Below are positions 51,947 through 60,606 of a stretch of 64,000 nucleotides of DNA, piece after piece; position 1 is the stretch's first letter, and each line of letters begins with the position of its first letter. The position numbers and the translations under genes were made by a program. Below the pieces are notes generated by a model. The model searched no databases. It saw only the letters and a program-made list of their open reading frames with translations, and was not told where the DNA came from. The stretch spans positions 214,135 to 278,134 of the forward strand of contig JAIUOF010000006.1 in the NCBI GenBank assembly GCA_020161355.1, given 5' to 3'. The DNA comes from Bacteroidota bacterium. GTDB taxonomy: Bacteria; Bacteroidota; Bacteroidia; Cytophagales; Spirosomataceae.

Positions 51947-52591
51947 ATGAATAGCGTTAAAGCCATAGTATTTATCTTTTTTATCTTTACCCTGAATGCC
52001 AGGGCACAACATGCCAGAACATTCAGCAACTATGGTCTTTTATATTCTCCTTCAAAAACCGGTGGTACATTCCAGATCTCGATGGGGGAATCAATTTCTT
52101 TTGGAAAGTTTCCTCCCCTTAGATTATTGGCTGGCGTAAACCACACCACTAAATTTTACAAGGAAGGCGAATGGACCAAAAAAGATATCAAAAACGCCGG
52201 TTTATTTCAGCTTAAAGAAAATACCAGAGTCTCAAAGTTAAATTTTCCGGTAGGGGCTGAGCTGACCTACAAAGGTTTTGGGGTTGGAATATCGCATGAT
52301 ATTTTTAATTTCGGTTTAAAAAAGACACTTGATTCCGGAAAAGTAAGCCTTCCGCCAAACACTGAATACAGCCAATTAAGATTCAGCAGTATTTTTTCAG
52401 GAAAAAGCAAAAATTCTCTGGGCTCTACCATTTACATCAACGCCACCATCAATGAATCCTTTTCATTTATCTTTGGTATTATCAGTCAAAAATCCATTTT
52501 TAATATTTATAAAAATTCAAAAAAGACCGATTATATTGGTTTGGGAGAAGCCCAACCTTATTTTAGTTTAAGATTTAATATCGAAAAATAA
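51947..52591 (+). CDS. Exported beta-barrel-like protein of unknown function
   Basis: The 214-residue protein has a signal peptide (AIVFIFFIFTLNARAQ) followed by alternating strands (TFQISMGESISFGKF, VGAELTYKGFGVGISHD) and a C-terminal YFSLRFNIEK, which resembles the last strand of an outer-membrane barrel. It resembles the PorP/SprF size class only loosely and is shorter. It sits between fabH (6 nt) and efp (2 nt), interrupting an otherwise conserved lipid/translation order. Confidence 0.65.
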   Translation: MNSVKAIVFIFFIFTLNARAQHARTFSNYGLLYSPSKTGGTFQISMGESISFGKFPPLRLLAGVNHTTKFYKEGEWTKKDIKNAGLFQLKENTRVSKLNFPVGAELTYKGFGVGISHDIFNFGLKKTLDSGKVSLPPNTEYSQLRFSSIFSGKSKNSLGSTIYINATINESFSFIFGIISQKSIFNIYKNSKKTDYIGLGEAQPYFSLRFNIEK

Positions 52592-52593
52592 TT

Positions 52594-53163
52594 ATGGCAA
52601 CAACAGCAGATTTCAGAAACGGACTTTGTCTCGAGTGGAACAACGACCTTTATACGATTGTGGAGTTTCAACATGTAAAACCAGGTAAAGGCGGGGCTTT
52701 TGTGAGAACAAAACTGAAAAATATCAAAACCGGCAAAGTGCTTGACAATACTTTCACTGCAGGAGAGAAAGTAATTACAGCACGTATCGAAAAAAGACCT
52801 TACCAGTTTTTGTATCAGGACGAAATGGGTTTTAACTTCATGGATAATGATAGTTTTGAACAGATTTCTCTTAATGAAGCTATGGTACCCAACGCCGACC
52901 TGATGAAAGAAGGAACCAATGTAGATATTCTGGTTCATTCAGAAACCGAAACTCCCCTGTCGGTGGAAATGCCTGCTTATGTTGAGCTACGAATCGTATA
53001 TACTGAACCTGGTGTAAGAGGCGATACTGCTACCAATGCCACCAAGCCGGCAAAAGTTGAAACAGGAGCTACTATCAAAGTGCCGCTTTTCATTGATAAT
53101 GATGAACTTATCAAAGTAAATACGACCACTTACGAATACGATTCAAGAGTAAAAGAGAAATAA
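52594..53163 (+). CDS. efp: Translation elongation factor P
   Basis: The 189-residue protein has the three-domain EF-P length with the loop segment VKPGKGGAFVRTKLKN, so Lys32 is the tip residue that is modified in many bacteria. It relieves ribosome stalling at polyproline. No modification gene (EpmA, EarP) is in the window. It is close to accB across a 75-nt gap holding an inverted repeat. Confidence 0.95.
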   Translation: MATTADFRNGLCLEWNNDLYTIVEFQHVKPGKGGAFVRTKLKNIKTGKVLDNTFTAGEKVITARIEKRPYQFLYQDEMGFNFMDNDSFEQISLNEAMVPNADLMKEGTNVDILVHSETETPLSVEMPAYVELRIVYTEPGVRGDTATNATKPAKVETGATIKVPLFIDNDELIKVNTTTYEYDSRVKEK

Positions 53164-53183
53164 AAAATATTAAAAATATAAAC

Positions 53184-53218
53184 AGGTTTTGTAAATTATT
53201 ACATTTGCAACAAAACCT
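53184..53218 (+). promoter_or_regulatory. Inverted repeat over an accB promoter element
   Basis: AGGTTTTGT (53184-53192) and ACAAAACCT (53210-53218) are perfect 9-bp arms. Between them lies TACATTTG (53200-53207), a TAnnTTTG -7 element. The layout fits an operator controlling an internal promoter for accB-accC. The regulator is unknown. Confidence 0.5.
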
Positions 53219-53238
53219 ATATACGCTAATCAAAAATT

Positions 53239-53724
53239 ATGGATACCAGAGAAATTCAGAAATTAATAGACTTTATTTCGAAATCAGACCTGAATGAAGT
53301 CAACATTGAAACTGCTGAGCTTAAACTCCAGATTAAAAGAAACGTTGACAGTGGCATCAGATACGTTACGGCTCCGGTTATTGACAGTCCGGCTCCGGTA
53401 AGCTATCTTCCTGAGCACACTGCACCGGCTCCCGTAAAAGAAGCAGCTCCTGAAACGGAATCTGCACCGGCAGCTAGCAGCAAACTGGTTGAAATCAAAG
53501 CACCTATGATTGGAACCTTCTACAGATCTGGCGGACCCGGAAAACCAAACTTCGTAGAAGTAGGTGACGATGTACAGGCTGGCAAAGTAATCTGTATTCT
53601 GGAAGCCATGAAGCTATTCAACGAAATTGAAGCCGAGATTTCCGGTAAAATTGTCAAAATACTGGTTGATGACGCTACCCCTGTCGAATATGACCAGCCG
53701 TTGTTTTTGGTAGATCCCTCTTGA
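53239..53724 (+). CDS. accB: Acetyl-CoA carboxylase biotin carboxyl carrier protein
   Basis: The 161-residue protein has an N-terminal helical part, an Ala/Pro-rich linker (about 55-85) and a biotinyl domain with the modified Lys125 in LEAMKLFNE. It carries carboxybiotin between the AccC and AccAD centres. It is followed by accC 42 nt downstream. Confidence 0.95.
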   Translation: MDTREIQKLIDFISKSDLNEVNIETAELKLQIKRNVDSGIRYVTAPVIDSPAPVSYLPEHTAPAPVKEAAPETESAPAASSKLVEIKAPMIGTFYRSGGPGKPNFVEVGDDVQAGKVICILEAMKLFNEIEAEISGKIVKILVDDATPVEYDQPLFLVDPS

Positions 53725-53766
53725 GCATAGCTCATTTGTATTCTCATTAAAGAACTAAACTAAGCT

Positions 53767-55110
53767 ATGTTTAAAAAAATATTAATTGCAAACCGTGGCG
53801 AGATTGCCTTGCGAATCATACGCACTTGCAAAGAAATGGGCATAAAAACGGTAGCTGTGTATTCTACTGCCGACAAAGAAAGCCTTCATGTAAGATTTGC
53901 CGATGAGGCCGTATGTATAGGCCCGCCGGCCAGCAAACAGTCCTATCTCAATATCCCAAGTATCATTTCTGCGGCAGAGCTCACCAATGCCGACGCCATA
54001 CATCCCGGTTATGGTTTCTTATCGGAGAATGCTGAATTCTCCAGGATTTGTGAAGACTATAAAATCAAATTTATTGGTGCTACTGCTGACCAAATCAACC
54101 TCATGGGTGACAAGGCCACAGCCAAAGAAACCATGAAAAAAGCAGGTGTACCCTGTATTCCCGGCTCAGAAGGACTTATCGATACGGTAGAAGAAGGCAT
54201 CAAACTCGCAGAAGAAATCGGTTATCCGGTAATCATAAAGGCCACTGCCGGCGGTGGTGGAAGGGGAATGCGGATTATCCGTAATTCCGGTGAATTTCAA
54301 AAAAACTGGGACGACGCGAAAATGGAATCAGGGGCGGCTTTCGGAAACGATGGCCTGTACCTCGAAAAATACATTGAAGAACCCCGTCATATAGAGATTC
54401 AGATTGTAGGTGATCAATATGGAAAAGTGTGTCATTTGTCAGAAAGAGATTGCTCGATTCAGAGAAGACACCAGAAATTGGTAGAAGAAACCCCCTCACC
54501 TATTGTAAGTGATGAACTTCGTGAAAAAATGGGTGCAGCGGCAATCGCAGGTGCGGCAGCGATTAAATATGAAGGTGCGGGTACGATTGAATTCCTTGTA
54601 GATAAACACGGAAAGTTTTATTTCATGGAAATGAACACCCGTATCCAGGTTGAACATCCTATTACAGAAGAAGTTACAGACTTTGACCTGATCAAAGAAC
54701 AAATAAAAGTGGCAGCAGGTGAGCCTATATCAGGGCAAAACTATTTCCCTAAAATGTTTTCGATGGAATGCCGTATCAATGCCGAAGACCCTTCGCAAAA
54801 CTTCAGACCTAATCCGGGAACTATCAAGCAGCTAAACCTGCCCGGCGGACATGGCGTGAGGGTTGATTCGCATGTATATGCAGGATACAGCATACCGCCT
54901 AATTATGATTCGATGATTGCCAAACTTATTGTGACGGCACGCTCCCGGGAAGAAGTATTGGTAAGGATGAAAAGAGCCTTGCAGGAGTTTTTCATTGATG
55001 GCGTAAAAACCACCATCCCATTCCATCTGAAACTTATGGATGACCCTACCTTCCAGTCAGGTAAGTTTAATACCAGCTTTTTGGAAAGCTTTGATTTTTC
55101 GGATTTGTAA
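53767..55110 (+). CDS. accC: Acetyl-CoA carboxylase biotin carboxylase subunit
   Basis: The 447-residue ATP-grasp enzyme shows [13 protein letters not shown], the ATP-binding [11 protein letters not shown], the catalytic segment [14 protein letters not shown] and [13 protein letters not shown]. It carboxylates biotin on AccB with bicarbonate and ATP. It is the last gene of the operon; a terminator follows at 55161. Confidence 0.95.
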   Translation: MFKKILIANRGEIALRIIRTCKEMGIKTVAVYSTADKESLHVRFADEAVCIGPPASKQSYLNIPSIISAAELTNADAIHPGYGFLSENAEFSRICEDYKIKFIGATADQINLMGDKATAKETMKKAGVPCIPGSEGLIDTVEEGIKLAEEIGYPVIIKATAGGGGRGMRIIRNSGEFQKNWDDAKMESGAAFGNDGLYLEKYIEEPRHIEIQIVGDQYGKVCHLSERDCSIQRRHQKLVEETPSPIVSDELREKMGAAAIAGAAAIKYEGAGTIEFLVDKHGKFYFMEMNTRIQVEHPITEEVTDFDLIKEQIKVAAGEPISGQNYFPKMFSMECRINAEDPSQNFRPNPGTIKQLNLPGGHGVRVDSHVYAGYSIPPNYDSMIAKLIVTARSREEVLVRMKRALQEFFIDGVKTTIPFHLKLMDDPTFQSGKFNTSFLESFDFSDL

Positions 55111-55118
55111 TAATAAAG

Positions 55119-55146
55119 TTGGAAAGTTAGTAACTTGGAAAGCTAG
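55119..55146 (+). repeat. Short direct repeat after accC
   Basis: TTGGAAAGTTAG (55119-55130) is repeated as TTGGAAAGCTAG (55135-55146), one mismatch, between the accC stop and the terminator. Confidence 0.5.
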
Positions 55147-55160
55147 AAAGTAATATTTGA

Positions 55161-55188
55161 AAAGCCGGTGGAAACTCCGGCTTTTTTT
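55161..55188 (+). terminator. Terminator of the lipid operon
   Basis: AGCCGG (55163-55168) pairs with CCGGCT (55177-55182), followed by T7; an A-run precedes it. Confidence 0.78.
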
Positions 55189-55243
55189 ATAGAAAAAATG
55201 CAATACTTGACATAGATTGGAAATAGGTTCCAAATCTAACCCT

Positions 55244-57112
55244 TTAACTTTTAAACATAGGCACTGACCAAACGCCTGCTGCATCAGACCAAATGTAAAG
55301 TTTATTACTCTCAATCTTATAAGTCAAATATGCAGGCTTCCCATTGGGCAAATACAGCTTAATTTGCTTATTTTCTATCATCCAGTTCCAGTTATAGTCT
55401 TTGCCTGCAATTCTTTGTGTAGCTGTGCCATCTGACCTGAAAGTGTACCCATACTCCCCGTCGCTGGTAGTCCATTTCCCAAAAAGGTTGGGATCCAGCT
55501 CCATGTTATTCAGTTTTATTTTCAAAGTCAGGTCTCTGCTGCCTAAATAGCCGACTTTGGAGGCCGTATTGGTAACCAGAGCCAAAAGAATACTTTTTTC
55601 AGTTTTTAATTTCAGGATATCACTTACGGTTACTTTTTCAATAGACGAGTTGAGATACTGCATCTTGGAACCCACTGTTTTATAAACTGTTACCCGGCTA
55701 TCGGCATCGGTTGGAACTGTGAATACAATATTGGCACCATCCGTAAACTTATCATAGTTGAGACTTACTCTGTAAATTGCAGCCGAATAATCAGCGTAGT
55801 TGCGTTTAAATTCCCTGACAGTGTCTTTTTCGGTTTTTATGTCAAACAAGCCATGATGAGAGCCTAACCAAAATCCGGTACTGACATCATCGTAAACTTT
55901 TCCTTCCAGATAATCTCTGAAAAAAGAATCCCACCAAATAAATGGCATATTAGGACTGATTGCTTCCACAGGATGTTTCCCTGTTTTGATTTTCTCATAA
56001 GCCGTCTTCACAAGATTATCGCCATTCTTGTCGGTGAGGTATTTTACCACCGCCGACATCCCGTATCCATGCTCACCGGCATTGGATTCAGCCCCTTTTT
56101 GAAATCCATTGAAGGGTGCCATCTGGTGGCCATTCCTGATACCTGAAACATAGTTGGCCTGGGTACTGAACATTTTTTCGATCCATACTGCAGTGGCCTC
56201 GTCCAGCCATAAATGGGCATAATTGCCCGATTTTGCCCTGCTAAACCGATTGCGGGTATCGTAAAAGGATTGCACGATATGAAAAAACTCATGCCCAGCG
56301 GTAAGTTTGAGTTCGTCAGCATCTTTAATGGTTACCGAGTTAAATTCCATCCAACTGTAGTTATAGCCCCAGATCGAATTTGAGGCATATCCATGAACAC
56401 CGGCATCCAGTTTTTTAACCAAAACATTCATAGGCCAGCTACTTCGACTCGCATACGAATGACCCAACGATTTAAATTTGGAATAGGCAGTTTCGAGATA
56501 GACCCCCAACTTTACCACATCATCTTTTATCGACAGGTATGGAAAATAAATTTTGAAATGCCCCTCAGGCGTATCCAGAGAAAAATTGCCATCAAATGAA
56601 ATAAGGTGCATCTTTACTTTGGTCACAGCCAGGCGGCCATTAACATCACTCTCTGTAATTTTTTGTTCAGTAGGTGGCAGTGTAGCCACCGTATAGCCCG
56701 CAGAATCTACTGCAGCCAGATATCTGTAATGGATACCTGTTTTATTGAGGCTTCTGACAAAAACTTCCTCTCCGACGGCCAAAAGTGGAATATTGATCGC
56801 CTGAGTACTATTTCTTTTGATTTTTATTTTTAACCCTTTATTGATATTGAGGGGGAGACCTTCCAGCACATAGACTTTGGAATTGACGGTATTCAGCTCT
56901 TCCGGAACTTTACCCAGTTCACCAATTTTGAGGCTATTATCGGCTTCAAAAGCTCCCAATGGAACGTTCAACGTAATATCGGTTGCTTCTATGACACCTC
57001 CATTTTGCCCGATTTCAACTGTATTTAATGGCTTCACAGCATCGCCCGGTAAAATACAAGATGAATTTACCCAAAGTAAAATAATGATTAAAAAATATCC
57101 CGTTTTTTTCAT
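55244..57112 (-). CDS. Lipoprotein with HExxH zinc metallopeptidase domain
   Basis: The 622-residue protein has a signal peptide with lipobox ending VNSSC. A beta-rich N-terminal part is followed by a gluzincin-like site: HEFFHIVQ near residue 274 and the third ligand Glu in WLDEATAVWIE near residue 304. The C-terminal domain (about 530-622, GKWTTSDGEYGYTF to YIWSDAAGVW) resembles lipocalin-type beta barrels seen at the end of Bacteroidota lipoproteins. A peptidase acting at the cell envelope is inferred; the family is not recognised. Confidence 0.7.
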   Translation of the reverse strand: MKKTGYFLIIILLWVNSSCILPGDAVKPLNTVEIGQNGGVIEATDITLNVPLGAFEADNSLKIGELGKVPEELNTVNSKVYVLEGLPLNINKGLKIKIKRNSTQAINIPLLAVGEEVFVRSLNKTGIHYRYLAAVDSAGYTVATLPPTEQKITESDVNGRLAVTKVKMHLISFDGNFSLDTPEGHFKIYFPYLSIKDDVVKLGVYLETAYSKFKSLGHSYASRSSWPMNVLVKKLDAGVHGYASNSIWGYNYSWMEFNSVTIKDADELKLTAGHEFFHIVQSFYDTRNRFSRAKSGNYAHLWLDEATAVWIEKMFSTQANYVSGIRNGHQMAPFNGFQKGAESNAGEHGYGMSAVVKYLTDKNGDNLVKTAYEKIKTGKHPVEAISPNMPFIWWDSFFRDYLEGKVYDDVSTGFWLGSHHGLFDIKTEKDTVREFKRNYADYSAAIYRVSLNYDKFTDGANIVFTVPTDADSRVTVYKTVGSKMQYLNSSIEKVTVSDILKLKTEKSILLALVTNTASKVGYLGSRDLTLKIKLNNMELDPNLFGKWTTSDGEYGYTFRSDGTATQRIAGKDYNWNWMIENKQIKLYLPNGKPAYLTYKIESNKLYIWSDAAGVWSVPMFKS

Positions 57113-57509
57113 GACAATCCAGTCTTTTATTTTTCACAAAATACTGAATAGGAAAAAGAAATTCTATGAGGGTTTCTAAAAATGAAACATGATCCCGATC
57201 AGGATTAATATTGAAATTGAGTCCGAAGCCGGCAGCAATACCTTAGCTGATTTGGGGAAGATTATTTGCTCTTAATTTGAAATGGAAAGCCTTACGGAAT
57301 TTTGAGGGCGATACTTAAAATTTACATTGGATTATGTTTGAAGGAATATCTTAACAAGTAAAAGTAAGGTTATTTCTTTTTATCGCTAATTCCAAAATTA
57401 GGAATTCCTTTTTCGGAGAGGGATTTAGTTTTAAAAAACTTTTCTTTTGCAAACGATTTAATTGCCTAAACTACCTTTAGTCATTCATTTTCTTTAAAAG
57501 CACGGGGTT
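57113..57509. other. Intergenic region, no gene seen
   Basis: This 397-nt spacer lies between the metallopeptidase gene start and the end of the NarL-type regulator gene. A short frame near 57190-57275 could encode about 25 residues (IRINIEIESEAG) but has no start or context and I do not call it. No RNA structure was recognised. Confidence 0.5.
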
Positions 57510-58151
57510 TTAATGAAACAATTTTAGCAACTCTTCCTTATTTTGAATTGACCAAATCAAAAGAGAATTTTTCGTGGGCGATAAAGCCAGTTTTCTGATG
57601 ATATTTGATCTGTGCTTTTCAACTGTTTTTTCGGCAATAAATAATTTTTCCGCAATTTCTTTTGTGTTGTTTTCCTGTGCAATTAATCTCAAAATTTTAA
57701 TTTCAGAAGGTGATAATTGTCCTAAAAAATTCTCCTCATTCGCAGGTTCTGAAAAAGTTGAGAGGTCTTTTCCAAAAAACGTTTTACCCTGACTAACAGC
57801 TAAAATACAGGCAATAATCTCTTCCAAAGCATATTCTTTCAGCAAGTAGCCCTTAACACCAAGTTCTATAGCTTTTTGAATGATACTGTTTTCCTTGTGT
57901 ATGGTATTAAAAATGATGTTGGTTTTAATTTTTTGGTTTACCAGTTTTTCAACAATTTCTAAACCGCTCATATCAGGCATTTCAATGTCAATAATTGCGA
58001 TGGATGGTTTAAGGTTAATTATTTTGTTGTAGGCATGAATGCCTTTGGATTCACAAGAAATAACATCAAAACCCTCTTTTACCAAAAAATCATATAATCC
58101 TTTAAGAATCAAAGGGTGATCATCGGCCAATAGAATGGTCTTACTTCTCAT
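57510..58151 (-). CDS. NarL/LuxR family response regulator
   Basis: The 213-residue protein has a receiver domain (phosphoacceptor Asp in SIAIIDIEMPDMSG, Lys in KGYLLKEYA) and a LuxR helix-turn-helix (LSPSEIKILRLIAQENNTKE, AEKTVEKHRSNI). It is the partner of the upstream kinase (ATGA overlap). Regulated genes are unknown; the adhesin downstream is a candidate only by position. Confidence 0.92.
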   Translation of the reverse strand: MRSKTILLADDHPLILKGLYDFLVKEGFDVISCESKGIHAYNKIINLKPSIAIIDIEMPDMSGLEIVEKLVNQKIKTNIIFNTIHKENSIIQKAIELGVKGYLLKEYALEEIIACILAVSQGKTFFGKDLSTFSEPANEENFLGQLSPSEIKILRLIAQENNTKEIAEKLFIAEKTVEKHRSNIIRKLALSPTKNSLLIWSIQNKEELLKLFH

Positions 58152-60145
58152 AAAACGGGTATTGTTAGCTGAAGCGTAGTTCCTTCACCCGGTGCAGATG
58201 TCAAATTAAGGGTAGCACCAATTATTCCTGCTCTATGATGAATAGAGAGTAAGCCTAATGTTCCTAAATGTAATTCCTCGGGAATTGGCCACTGAAAGCC
58301 TTTTCCATTGTCTTTAATGGTCAAATTTATCACCTTATGATTCCCACTGATTCCTACAAAGGCCGCCTGTGCCTCAGAATGCTTCAAAATATTCATTAAT
58401 GCTTCCTGGATAATTCTGAAGAGATAAAGTTGTTTTTCCTCTGATAAAATATTGTTTAAGGATTCGTCAATCTCAGTTGAAAAGAAAACATCATTTTCCC
58501 TGTCCAATTGTTGAATAAGATCCAGAGTAGCAGTACACAATCCTATTTTTTTTAACTGCACCGGATATAGTTTTTTGGTGAGCATCCTTATATCCTGAAT
58601 TATTTCGTCAATCTGCTTTTTAGTATGCGAAGGCTGTTCGGTATTGAGTGATGCTTTGAGGACCAAAAGTTCGGACGCAACCCCATCATGAAGGTCTAAG
58701 GCTATCCTTGCTTGTTCACTTTCAGTAGCAGCAATTAAATCCTGGTGGTATTTTTCATTGAGCTCAGCTTCTCTTTTTTTCAAAAGTTGCTTCCTTCTGA
58801 CAAAAAGAAAATAAATACCGGCTCCTGCGATAAATACAGCAAGAACAGTGATTGCAGTCCACATGTTTCTTTCTTTTTCCAACACTTTGAGCTGCTCACT
58901 TTTCAATTTAATTTGCAGATCTTTTTCTTTGGTTTGGAATTCCTTATCAAGTCTGGCTATTTCCAAGGTCTGTTTTCTGATGTCAATGGAGTCTTTAATT
59001 CTATAATAATTAGAAAAGTTATTTAACGATTCTTTATAATTCCCATCCGCATTTTCCACCCTGGCAAGTTGTCCATATACATCCATTAAAAAAGAAGGGT
59101 CACCATTCATCTTTTTGGCTATGGGCAACAATCCTGTCAGGATTGATTTCGCTTGATTCCATTTTTTGGTTTTGGCGTAAACTTCAACTTTATATAATTC
59201 AAGGCGTTTTGCCAAATATTCATTATTCAGTTTTTTTTGCTCATTAATGCATTTGTCATACATTTCAATCGCCTGATCAAGTTTCCCAAATCTTTTAAGG
59301 AGATTAGCCCGACTATAAAATACAGTAAATGAGGAATAAGGATCACCCTTTATACTGTCAATAAGAAATAATGCACGATTGGAAGTTTTAAATCCATTCA
59401 GACTGTCGCTCATTTTGGAATAAACATTAGTAAGGCTACTATAATTAACTATGGCTTTGCTAAAGTTTTTTTCCCGAATCATAGCATCAGCAGCGAGTTT
59501 ATAATAATCAGCAGCTTTTTGGTTTTCATTAAGATCTAAATAGACATTTCCAATATAACCGATTATAGTCCATTTGTTACCTTCCTCCGGAAGTTTTGAA
59601 GAATGCCGGAGTGCTTTTTTATATTCCCCCAAAGCCTCTTCATAGGAAGCCTTTCCATAAAAGACCTGACCTTTGCCCATGTAGGTATTTTCCATTAGTG
59701 AGTCATGACCAGAAGAGGCAAATCGTTTTACAGCAATTTGATAGAAATGCAACGCACTGTCGGGTAAACCGGCAGTAACATATTGCCCTCCAATAATATT
59801 TAAAAAACTATGAGAAATCTTTGGACTATTAACCTTTGGCAAGGTATTAATGAGTCTCGAGGTAAATTCAGAATCCTGTTTGCTTTTAACATTTAGGAAT
59901 CGTCCGTACTTCTCTATCAACAAATAAAAAGCAGTGTCAATTTTTTTTTCATTATCCCAGACAGAAAACAATCTTTCCCTGTAGGTAGAATCATCTGATT
60001 TATGTTTTTCAAGCCAGGTTACAATATCTTCTTTTTGCCCTGAACCAGGGAGTTTTGATTTCTGTTTGGAACTATCACAACCTGTTAGGATTGCAGCAAT
60101 TGTAACAAATATACTTAGTAGGGCTATTGTTAATTTAATTCTCAT
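58148..60145 (-). CDS. TPR-containing HisKA_3 sensor kinase lipoprotein
   Basis: From the ATG at 60145 the protein has 665 residues. It has a signal peptide with lipobox AAILTGC, a TPR array (about 100-400), a coiled-coil stretch, one membrane helix (AITVLAVFIAGAGIYFLF) and a HisKA_3 domain with phosphoacceptor in ALDLHDGVASELL, then HATPase. The lipobox suggests it may be both lipidated and membrane-spanning, as seen in this phylum, or that the signal is simply an N-terminal anchor. The promoter TATCTTTG at 60155-60162 rules out the TTG at 60157. Confidence 0.88.
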   Translation of the reverse strand: MRIKLTIALLSIFVTIAAILTGCDSSKQKSKLPGSGQKEDIVTWLEKHKSDDSTYRERLFSVWDNEKKIDTAFYLLIEKYGRFLNVKSKQDSEFTSRLINTLPKVNSPKISHSFLNIIGGQYVTAGLPDSALHFYQIAVKRFASSGHDSLMENTYMGKGQVFYGKASYEEALGEYKKALRHSSKLPEEGNKWTIIGYIGNVYLDLNENQKAADYYKLAADAMIREKNFSKAIVNYSSLTNVYSKMSDSLNGFKTSNRALFLIDSIKGDPYSSFTVFYSRANLLKRFGKLDQAIEMYDKCINEQKKLNNEYLAKRLELYKVEVYAKTKKWNQAKSILTGLLPIAKKMNGDPSFLMDVYGQLARVENADGNYKESLNNFSNYYRIKDSIDIRKQTLEIARLDKEFQTKEKDLQIKLKSEQLKVLEKERNMWTAITVLAVFIAGAGIYFLFVRRKQLLKKREAELNEKYHQDLIAATESEQARIALDLHDGVASELLVLKASLNTEQPSHTKKQIDEIIQDIRMLTKKLYPVQLKKIGLCTATLDLIQQLDRENDVFFSTEIDESLNNILSEEKQLYLFRIIQEALMNILKHSEAQAAFVGISGNHKVINLTIKDNGKGFQWPIPEELHLGTLGLLSIHHRAGIIGATLNLTSAPGEGTTLQLTIPVL

Positions 60146-60154
60146 AACTGTAAA

Positions 60155-60162
60155 CAAAGATA
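60155..60162 (-). promoter_or_regulatory. Promoter -7 element of the TPR kinase operon
   Basis: TATCTTTG on the minus strand matches TAnnTTTG and ends 9 nt before the ATG at 60145. The mRNA leader would be about 6 nt. Confidence 0.45.
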
Positions 60163-60606
60163 GGGCACCATCGAATCATTTAAAATAAGGGTTACCCATT
60201 ATTTTTTGGTTTTTTTTGTCCCACTACCTTTGATTTCAAATTATAACCATTAAAGATGTCTAAATATTCAGCAATTAATCCTTTTGTATTCTTCATAATA
60301 ATAAATAAACATTAAATAGCCATTTAAGTAATTAATTTAAAGATAGTTAAAGTCTCTAAATCATTATAAAAACATAGACTTATATATTAAAATATTCAAG
60401 ATTTATAAATACTAAATTGGTTCAAATTGATCTTTTTTTTGAGAATTTGTAAAAAAGGTAAATAATTCAAAATGAAAATATTTTATTCAAATCAATCCCA
60501 AAAAAAGGCTGTTTTGTTCAATTCCTGAGCTTTCTCTTATTTACTATTCGTAGCTAAAATTTAATTCTTATAAAAAAAATACTTTTCTAAAACTCTTTTC
60601 TATAAT
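60163..60606. other. AT-rich intergenic region
   Basis: About 444 nt, strongly AT-rich, between the divergent kinase and adhesin genes. It holds the promoters of both, but I see no gene, RNA or convincing repeat. It contains several A/T homopolymer runs. Confidence 0.5.
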
